Assembly: GCA_002383325.1 (NCBI GenBank)
Contig: DFYJ01000072.1
Span: forward strand, 1-7,223
Length of the DNA stretch: 7,223 nt
Source: Candidatus Aminicenantes bacterium UBA4085
GTDB taxonomy: Bacteria; Acidobacteriota; Aminicenantia; Aminicenantales; UBA4085
Direction of reading: 5' to 3'
Part shown: one piece after another, positions 1 through 5,223 of the stretch
How the letters are laid out: each line of letters starts with the position of its first letter
Numbering within the stretch: position 1 is the stretch's first letter
Position numbers and translations under genes: made by a program
The notes under the pieces: model-generated
Databases searched by the model: none
What the model was told of the DNA's origin: nothing
Seen by the model: the letters and a program-made list of their open reading frames with translations, nothing else

Positions 1-21
1 ACCGTCTACAGCAAGTCGTGA
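1..21 (+). CDS. possible C-terminal end of an upstream gene (partial)
   Basis: Frame 1 reads TVYSKS then TGA at 19-21. All six sense codons end in G or C, like the real genes downstream, whereas the other two forward frames here use atypical codons. This hints that the previous gene ends here on the same strand. Seven codons are too few to identify a product, and chance is a real alternative. Confidence 0.25.
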   Translation, partial: TVYSKS

Positions 22-38
22 ACGGATCGCGGGCCTGG

Positions 39-58
39 CACCCTCGCCCTCGAGGGTG
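39..58. repeat. perfect 8-bp inverted repeat (hairpin) upstream of ileS
   Basis: CACCCTCG and CGAGGGTG flank a CCCT loop, giving a GC-rich 8-bp stem. It lies 17 nt after the putative upstream stop codon. No T-tract follows (the next bases are TACCCC), so it is not a canonical intrinsic terminator. It could be a 3' end stabiliser or a Rho-assisted stop for an upstream transcript. The inverted repeat is directly visible; its function is inferred. Confidence 0.45.
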
Positions 59-101
59 TACCCCGAAGCGCTCCCTCGAAATCTGGCGATGAGCCCATTT
101 T

Positions 102-134
102 TTGATGGCCTCCAAGGGAGGCTTGTTCTATAAT
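102..134 (+). promoter_or_regulatory. probable sigma-70 promoter of the ileS operon
   Basis: A perfect -10 hexamer TATAAT lies at 129-134, which would start transcription near 141 and leave a leader of about 26 nt before the ileS ATG. The best -35 match is TTGATG at 102-107, but the spacer is then 21 bp, longer than the optimum of 17. No good -35 exists at 17 bp. The -10 element is convincing; the -35 assignment is uncertain. The operon could also be read through from upstream. Confidence 0.6.
108..122. repeat. 6-bp dyad inside the ileS promoter spacer
   Basis: GCCTCC and GGAGGC are separated by AAG, forming a perfect 6-bp inverted repeat between the proposed -35 and -10 boxes. It could be an operator, or a chance dyad in GC-rich DNA. 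It precedes the predicted transcript start, so it would act as DNA rather than as an RNA hairpin unless transcription enters from upstream. Confidence 0.35.
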
Positions 135-166
135 GGGCCGTCCATTTTCAGCCGGAGAGAACCCCC

Positions 167-2941
167 ATGGCCGACCGACCGGATGTCAAAAGCACGCTCA
201 ACCTGCCCCAGACGACCTTCGCCATGAAGGCCAAGCTGGCCCAGAAGGAGCCTGAGCTCCTCAAGCGATGGGAGGAGATCGGCCTTTATGGGAAGGTCCA
301 GGCCGCCCGAACGGGGGCTCCCCCCTTCGTCCTGCACGACGGGCCCCCCTATGCCAACGGCAATATCCACCTGGGCACGGCCCTCAACAAAATCCTCAAG
401 GACTTCATCGTCAAGTCCAAGACCATGATGGGGTTCCGGGCGCCCTATCTGCCCGGCTGGGACTGCCACGGCCTGCCGATCGAGATCCACGTCGACAAGC
501 TGCTGGGCGAGCGGAAGAAAAGCCTCTCGCTCATCCAGGTCCGGGAGGAGTGCCGGGCCTACGCCATGAAGTACCTGGACATCCAACGGACCTCGTTCAA
601 GCGGCTGGGCGTCCTCGGCGAGTGGGACGAGCCCTACATGACCATGGACCCGCGCTATGAAGCCGAGGTCATCCGCCACCTGGCCGCCTTCTTCGCCTCC
701 GGGAACGTCTTCAAGGGCAAGCGGGCCGTCCACTGGTGCCCGGTCTGCAAGACGGCCCTGGCCGAGGCGGAGATCATCTACAAGGACAAGACCTCGCCCT
801 CCATCTACGTCAAATTCCCGGTTGCTTCAGACCTGTCTGACATCGCCCCGGCGCTAAGCGGACGCAAGGTCTCGATCATAATCTGGACGACCACTCCCTG
901 GACCCTGCCGTCCAACCTGGCCATCGCCTTCCATCCTGAGCACGACTACGCCGCTTGGGAGTCGGGCGGGGAGGTCTTCATCACGGCCCACCGGCTGATG
1001 CCCGTGGTGGCCGAGATCTGCGGGCTCGCGGATCCCAAGGTCCTGGCGGTCTTCCCGGGCCGGGTCCTGGAGAACCGCAAGGCCCGCCACCCGTTCATCG
1101 ATCGGGACTCCCTCCTCGTCCTGGCCGAGTACGTCAGCCTGGAGGACGGAACGGGAGCCGTCCATACCGCCCCGGGCCACGGCCAGGACGACTTCCGGAC
1201 CGGCCAGGCCTATGGCCTGGACGCCTATGCCCCGCTGGACGACGAGGGCCGCTTCCTGCCGGAGGTTGCCAGGTACGCCGGGCTGAACGTGTTCAAGGCC
1301 AACCGGGTCATCAACGAGGACATGCGCCGGGAAGGCTCGCTTCTGCACCAATGCGAGATCACCCACTCCTACCCGCACTGCTGGCGGTGCAAGAACCCGG
1401 TCATCTTCCGGGCTACGGCCCAGTGGTTCATCTCCATGGACGCGGGCGGCCTGCGGGCCAAAGCCATGGAGGCCATCAAGACCGTCGCCTGGGTGCCCGC
1501 CTGGAGCGAGGAGCGGATGTCGTCCATGATGGCCGGCCGTCCGGACTGGTGCATCTCCCGCCAGCGGTCCTGGGGAGTGCCCATCCCGGCCTTCGAGTGC
1601 CGGGCCTGCGGGCAGGTCGTGGCCGACGAGAAGATCGTCCGCCACGTAGCCGATCTGTACGAGGCCGGAGGATCCAACGTCTGGTTCGAGAAAGGCGCCG
1701 CCGAGCTCCTGCCGCCCGGCACGGTCTGTCCCAAGTGCGGCTCGCCGGACCTGGAAAAAGAGAACAATATCCTGGATGTCTGGTTCGAGTCCGGGGCCAG
1801 CCATAACGTGCTGGGCCGGCGCGCGGAGCTTCCCTGGCCGGCTGACGTCTACATCGAGGGCCACGACCAGCACCGCGGCTGGTTCAACAGCTCGCTGGTC
1901 ATCGGCGTCGGGGCCAAAGGCGGCTCCCCCTACCGCTCCTGCATCACCTGCGGCTTCGTCCTCGACGACAAGGGGCGGGCCATGTCCAAGTCCGCCGGCA
2001 ACGTCATCGAGCCCGAGACGGTCATCGCTCGCGGCGGGGCCGAGATCCTGCGCCTGTGGGTGGCCATGCTCAACTATAAGGAAGACGCCCCCTACGGGAC
2101 GGAGATCGAGCAGCGGATCGTCGAGGCCTACCGCAAGATCCGCAATACCTGGCGCTTCCTGCTGGGCAACCTCTACGACTTCGACCCCGACCGCGACGCT
2201 CTTCCGGCCTCCGGGATGGAGACTCTGGACCGCTGGGCCCTCCTGCGCTTCACCGAGGTCGGCCGCCGCATGCGCCAGGGCTATGAGGACTACGAATTTC
2301 ACGTCGTCTACCACGCCCTCTCGCAGTTCTTCACCGTCGACCTGAGCGCCTTCTACCTGGACGTCCTCAAGGACCGGCTGTACTGTTCGTCCAAGGCCTC
2401 CCGGCTGCGGCGCTCGGCCCAGACGGCCCTGTTCCGCATCCTCCGCGACAGCCTGACGCTGATGGCTCCGATCCTGCCCTTCACGGCCGAGGAGGCCTGG
2501 GATGTCGTGCCTGCCTTCGCCGGCCGCGAGGACTCCATCCACTTGCGGTTGTTCCCGGAGCTGAAGGAGGAGTGGATGAGGGAGGCCGAGGCGGCCGAAT
2601 GGGAGGAGCTTCTCAAAGTCCGTGAGGCGGTCCTCAAGGAGCTGGAGAACGCCCGCGAGCGCAAGGAGATCGGCAACGCCCTGGAGGCTCGGGTTCGGCT
2701 GGCGGTGCCGACGGCCATGGCCGCGCTGATCGACCGCCGCAAGGACGATCTGGCCTCGCTGCTCATCGTCTCAGAGGTCGTCGTCGAGCCCGGTTCCGGG
2801 GAAGCTCCCGGCATCCGGGTCGAGCCCGCGGCGGGGAAGAAATGCTCCCGCTGCTGGACCTATTCGACTTATGTCGGGACGAGCTCCGAGCATCCGGACT
2901 TCTGCCGCCGCTGCGACGACGTCGTTTCCGGGAGGGCCTGA
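167..2941 (+). CDS. ileS: isoleucyl-tRNA synthetase (IleRS)
   Basis: This cytoplasmic class I synthetase attaches isoleucine to tRNA-Ile and edits mischarged valine. The protein is 924 aa, close to the roughly 940 aa of bacterial type enzymes. The ATP-binding HIGH motif is read as HLGT at residues 68-71, within PPYANGNIHLGT. The editing (CP1) domain carries WTTTPWTLPSN at 240-250 and HTAPGHGQDDF at 333-343. DVWFESGAS lies at 537-545. The KMSKS loop is AMSKS at 605-609, its first Lys replaced by Ala. Cysteine pairs C478/C481 and C521/C524 look like an internal zinc ribbon. A C-terminal zinc knuckle (C893, C896, C913, C916) is the tRNA-contacting domain typical of bacterial, mupirocin-sensitive-type IleRS. 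The ATG start has GGAGAG at 154-159, 7 nt upstream. It is first in the operon and its TGA shares one base with the lspA ATG. Identity is certain; the HLGT variant is the only oddity. Confidence 0.98.
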   Translation: MADRPDVKSTLNLPQTTFAMKAKLAQKEPELLKRWEEIGLYGKVQAARTGAPPFVLHDGPPYANGNIHLGTALNKILKDFIVKSKTMMGFRAPYLPGWDCHGLPIEIHVDKLLGERKKSLSLIQVREECRAYAMKYLDIQRTSFKRLGVLGEWDEPYMTMDPRYEAEVIRHLAAFFASGNVFKGKRAVHWCPVCKTALAEAEIIYKDKTSPSIYVKFPVASDLSDIAPALSGRKVSIIIWTTTPWTLPSNLAIAFHPEHDYAAWESGGEVFITAHRLMPVVAEICGLADPKVLAVFPGRVLENRKARHPFIDRDSLLVLAEYVSLEDGTGAVHTAPGHGQDDFRTGQAYGLDAYAPLDDEGRFLPEVARYAGLNVFKANRVINEDMRREGSLLHQCEITHSYPHCWRCKNPVIFRATAQWFISMDAGGLRAKAMEAIKTVAWVPAWSEERMSSMMAGRPDWCISRQRSWGVPIPAFECRACGQVVADEKIVRHVADLYEAGGSNVWFEKGAAELLPPGTVCPKCGSPDLEKENNILDVWFESGASHNVLGRRAELPWPADVYIEGHDQHRGWFNSSLVIGVGAKGGSPYRSCITCGFVLDDKGRAMSKSAGNVIEPETVIARGGAEILRLWVAMLNYKEDAPYGTEIEQRIVEAYRKIRNTWRFLLGNLYDFDPDRDALPASGMETLDRWALLRFTEVGRRMRQGYEDYEFHVVYHALSQFFTVDLSAFYLDVLKDRLYCSSKASRLRRSAQTALFRILRDSLTLMAPILPFTAEEAWDVVPAFAGREDSIHLRLFPELKEEWMREAEAAEWEELLKVREAVLKELENARERKEIGNALEARVRLAVPTAMAALIDRRKDDLASLLIVSEVVVEPGSGEAPGIRVEPAAGKKCSRCWTYSTYVGTSSEHPDFCRRCDDVVSGRA

Positions 2942-3420
2942 TGCGCAAGAACGCGCCTTATCTGGCCCTGGCCCTGATCCTTGTCGGGCTGGACCAAGTC
3001 TCCAAGGCCCTGGTCGAGGCCAAGGTCGGCCTGCACCAGTCCGTGCCCCTGATCAAGGGCTTCTTCGCCATCGCCCCCATCCGCAACAAGGGCGCCATCC
3101 TGGGCATCTTCAACGCTTCCGGCAGCCGGCTGGTCCCGGTGGCCCTCGGCCTGCTGGCCTTCGCGTCGATGCTCCTGATCGGGGCCTATTTCCTCAAGAC
3201 ACCCGCCTCCGAGAAGCTCGTCCGGACGGCCTTCGCCTTCATCATGACGGGCGCGCTGGGCAATCTCATCGACCGGGCCGTCCGCGGCTATGTCGTCGAC
3301 TTCCTGGAGATGCACGTGGGGCGGTTCTACTGGCCCACCTTCAATGTCGCCGATTCCTGCATCACGATCGGCGCCGTGCTCCTTGTCTTGGCCGTCTTCA
3401 TCAGGAGGAAACCCGCGTGA
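2941..3420 (+). CDS. lspA: lipoprotein signal peptidase (signal peptidase II)
   Basis: This inner-membrane aspartyl protease removes the signal peptide from prolipoproteins after Lgt has added diacylglycerol to the +1 cysteine. The 159-aa protein matches the family size and shows about four hydrophobic segments (near residues 5-17, 64-83, 94-110 and 139-154). Family motifs are all present: LDQVSK at 17-22, RNKGAILG at 48-55, GNLIDR at 107-112 with catalytic D111, and FNVADS at 134-139 with catalytic D138. The ATG at 2941 overlaps the ileS stop as TGATG and has GGAGG at 2931-2935, 5 nt upstream. The frame stays open further back into ileS, but that extension lacks family similarity, so the ATG is preferred. 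ileS-lspA adjacency is a common bacterial arrangement, and lgt directly downstream joins two consecutive steps of one pathway. Confidence 0.97.
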   Translation: MRKNAPYLALALILVGLDQVSKALVEAKVGLHQSVPLIKGFFAIAPIRNKGAILGIFNASGSRLVPVALGLLAFASMLLIGAYFLKTPASEKLVRTAFAFIMTGALGNLIDRAVRGYVVDFLEMHVGRFYWPTFNVADSCITIGAVLLVLAVFIRRKPA

Positions 3421-4220
3421 ATCCCATTCTCTTCAAGCTCGGCCCGCTGACCATCCACTCCTACGGCTTCATGATGGCCCTGGGTGTCGCCCTGGCCTTG
3501 TGGTTTATCTACCGGCAGGCCAAGAGGCAGGGGCTGGACGCGGCCCGCCTGCTGGACGCCGCCTTCTACATCATGATCGTGGCCCTGGTCGGGGCCAAGC
3601 TCACCCTCTTCGTCGGCAACGCCGGCTACTACTTCAAGAACCCCAAGGAGCTCATCTGGGTGGCCCGCACCGGTGGGGTCTTTCAGGGCGGGCTGGCCTT
3701 CGGCGTCCTGTTCGCCCTGTGGTACTTCCAGCGCCACAAGATGCCGACTTGGAAGATCAGCGACATCGTCGTGCCGGCTCTGGCCCTGGGCCACGGCATC
3801 GGCCGCATCGGCTGCTTCCTGGCGGGCTGCTGCTATGGCACGGAATGCGCCCTGCCCTGGAAGGCGACCTTCCACTCGGAATACGCCCACAATCTGACCG
3901 GCATTCCCCTCGCCACGCCGCTTCATCCCGTCCAGTTGTACGAATCGGCCCTCAACTTCCTCAATGCCCTGATTCTGTTCTTGGTCCTGCGCAAGAAGCG
4001 CTTCGACGGGCAGGTCTTCTCCCTCTACATCCTGAACTACTCCATCATCCGCTACTTCACGGAGTTCTTCCGGGGCGATCATCCCGACCGGGCTTTCGTC
4101 CTGCAAGGGCCGACGCCCCTGCTGAGCGTCACTTGGCCCCAGCTGGCCTGCGTCGTCAGCCTGGCCGCGGCCCTGCTGATGCTCCGCATCTTCGCCAAGC
4201 GGAGCCGCGCCGAACCGTGA
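3417..4220 (+). CDS. lgt: prolipoprotein diacylglyceryl transferase
   Basis: This polytopic inner-membrane enzyme moves diacylglycerol from phosphatidylglycerol onto the lipobox cysteine of prolipoproteins, the step before LspA. The protein is 267 aa. Recognisable family features are IHSYG at 13-17, GGVFQGG at 86-92, the signature GHGIGRIGCFLAGCCYG at 125-141 with essential-type Arg R130, and NYSIIRYFTEFFRGD at 207-221, where Y208 and R212 correspond in spacing to E. coli Y235 and R239. Compared with E. coli, the signature Asn is Cys (C133) and the His of the GGxSFHGG motif is Gln (Q90). The GTG start at 3417 overlaps the lspA stop by 4 nt (GTGA) and has AGGAGG at 3403-3408, 8 nt upstream. 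Its own TGA overlaps the next start in the same way. Identification is firm; the variant residues probably reflect a subfamily rather than loss of function. Confidence 0.96.
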   Translation: MNPILFKLGPLTIHSYGFMMALGVALALWFIYRQAKRQGLDAARLLDAAFYIMIVALVGAKLTLFVGNAGYYFKNPKELIWVARTGGVFQGGLAFGVLFALWYFQRHKMPTWKISDIVVPALALGHGIGRIGCFLAGCCYGTECALPWKATFHSEYAHNLTGIPLATPLHPVQLYESALNFLNALILFLVLRKKRFDGQVFSLYILNYSIIRYFTEFFRGDHPDRAFVLQGPTPLLSVTWPQLACVVSLAAALLMLRIFAKRSRAEP

Positions 4221-5155
4221 CCAAGACCACCTTCCTCGTCCGGCCCGGAGCCGGCAAGGGCGTGCGCCTGGACGTCTTCCTGGCCCGACAGCTGCCGGAT
4301 TTCACCCGCTCGCGCTTCCAGCACTTCGTCGACAAGGGTCAGGTCCTGGTCAACGGCGAGAATCGCAAGCCGAGTCTCAAACTGAAGGCCGGCGACGTGG
4401 TCGAGGCGGACATCGAGATCCCCGTGACCTCCCCGGCCATGCCGGAGCCGATCCCGCTGCGCATCCTCTATGAGGACCCGGATCTGGCCGTGATCGACAA
4501 GCCCAGCGGTCTGGTGGTCCATCCGGGGGCGGGCAACCGGACGGGAACCCTGGTCAACGCCCTGCTCCACCGCTTCCCCGAGGTCGAGGGACTGGGCGAG
4601 CAGGACCGCTGGGGCATCGTCCACCGGCTCGACGGCGATACGTCCGGGGTCATCGTGATCGCCCGCTCGCCGAGGGCCATGGCCGAGCTCAAGCGCCAAT
4701 TCAAAGCGCGGGAGGTCAAGAAGGTCTATTGGGCCCTGGTCCGGGTGCCGATGCACAAGAAGGAGGGGACTCTGGACTGGCCGATCGGCCGCCACGTGAC
4801 GGACGGGCACCTGTATTCGATCAAGACCCGGCATCCGCGGGTGGCGATCACGGATTACCGGGTCATCCGAAGCTTCGGCAAGCTCGACCTGTTGGAAGTC
4901 CACCCCCATACCGGCCGCACCCATCAGATACGGGTCCACCTCTCCACGGCCGGCCACCCGATCGCGGGCGACCGCCGCTATGGCGGCCAGAAGGACCAGC
5001 CCCGATTTCCCCGCCTCTTCCTCCATGCCCGTCTCTTGGGCTTCCGACACCCGGCCACGGAGGCTTGGGTGGAGTTCCGGGCTCCGTTGGCCCGAGATCT
5101 GGCCTTGGTCTTGAAAGCCCTCCGCGGCGGATCGGAGATCCTTACGGGTCGTTGA
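4217..5155 (+). CDS. rluD: 23S rRNA pseudouridine synthase, RluD/RluA family
   Basis: The enzyme isomerises uridine to pseudouridine in structured RNA; RluD family members modify helix 69 of 23S rRNA. The 312-aa protein has an N-terminal S4 RNA-binding domain (about residues 16-65), then the RluA catalytic fold. YEDPDLAVIDKPSGLVVHPG at 85-104 is the family's first strand block. HRLDGDTSG at 136-144 contains catalytic Asp D139. GRTHQIRVHL at 233-242 is the third conserved motif. The usual Lys/Arg after HRLD is Gly here, a minor change. The GTG start overlaps the lgt stop by 4 nt (GTGA); only a weak GGAG lies 12 nt upstream, so translation is probably coupled to lgt. RluD rather than RluC fits the S4 domain, length and motif layout, but subfamily specificity is inferred. 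Confidence 0.92.
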   Translation: MTKTTFLVRPGAGKGVRLDVFLARQLPDFTRSRFQHFVDKGQVLVNGENRKPSLKLKAGDVVEADIEIPVTSPAMPEPIPLRILYEDPDLAVIDKPSGLVVHPGAGNRTGTLVNALLHRFPEVEGLGEQDRWGIVHRLDGDTSGVIVIARSPRAMAELKRQFKAREVKKVYWALVRVPMHKKEGTLDWPIGRHVTDGHLYSIKTRHPRVAITDYRVIRSFGKLDLLEVHPHTGRTHQIRVHLSTAGHPIAGDRRYGGQKDQPRFPRLFLHARLLGFRHPATEAWVEFRAPLARDLALVLKALRGGSEILTGR

Positions 5156-5180
5156 CAGGTCATTCAGCGCCCGCTACTAT
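5152..5180 (+). promoter_or_regulatory. strong sigma-70 promoter over the rluD stop codon
   Basis: TTGACA at 5152-5157 is a perfect -35 hexamer, followed by a 17-bp spacer and TACTAT at 5175-5180, which matches the -10 consensus at five of six positions. The predicted start of transcription is about 5186-5188, giving a leader near 37 nt for the gene that starts at 5224. The -35 box overlaps the rluD TGA, so the next gene can be transcribed independently of the housekeeping operon. The match quality in GC-rich DNA makes chance unlikely. Confidence 0.75.
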
Positions 5181-5189
5181 TCCCCGCGG

Positions 5190-5209
5190 CGATCGGATCC
5201 ATCCGATCG
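5190..5209. repeat. 20-bp palindrome at the predicted transcription start
   Basis: CGATCGGAT and ATCCGATCG are exact reverse complements around a central CC, giving two 9-bp arms. In DNA this is an operator-like dyad spanning about +3 to +22 of the promoter ending at 5180. In RNA it can fold as an 8-bp stem with a 4-nt UCCA loop just before the Shine-Dalgarno. No T-tract follows, so it is not an intrinsic terminator for rluD. Repressor site or leader hairpin are both possible; the symmetry itself is certain. Confidence 0.6.
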
Positions 5210-5212
5210 GGG

Positions 5213-5217
5213 GGAGG
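5213..5217 (+). promoter_or_regulatory. Shine-Dalgarno that decides the TTG start at 5224
   Basis: GGAGG, at the end of a G-run from 5209, lies 6 nt before TTG at 5224. No ATG or GTG in this frame is available close by, and the next in-frame ATG (5374) would remove the first membrane segment and lacks a comparable site. The spacing and strength make TTG the best start. Confidence 0.8.
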
Positions 5218-5223
5218 CATCGA

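Noticed and set aside
53..66. AGGGTGTACCCCG resembles the T-box consensus AGGGTGGNACCGCG found upstream of many ileS genes.
   Set aside because: It needs one deletion and one mismatch, no terminator stem precedes the T-run at 98-103, there is little room for a Stem I, and a good promoter lies downstream of it at 129-134. It is also explained by the hairpin at 39-58.
98..103. Run of six T, possible intrinsic terminator before ileS.
   Set aside because: The only stem just upstream is 3 bp (GGC at 85-87 with GCC at 93-95), too weak to terminate.
854..2542. A 562-codon open frame on the reverse strand inside ileS.
   Set aside because: The forward strand is unambiguously IleRS throughout; the reverse frame is a composition shadow rich in Gly, Asp, Val and Pro, without family motifs.
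4136..5155. Upstream extension of the rluD frame into lgt, since the frame is open far back.
   Set aside because: The residues before the GTG at 4217 are Arg/Pro-rich shadow of lgt with no similarity to an S4 domain, and the S4 domain begins about 15 residues after the GTG as usual.
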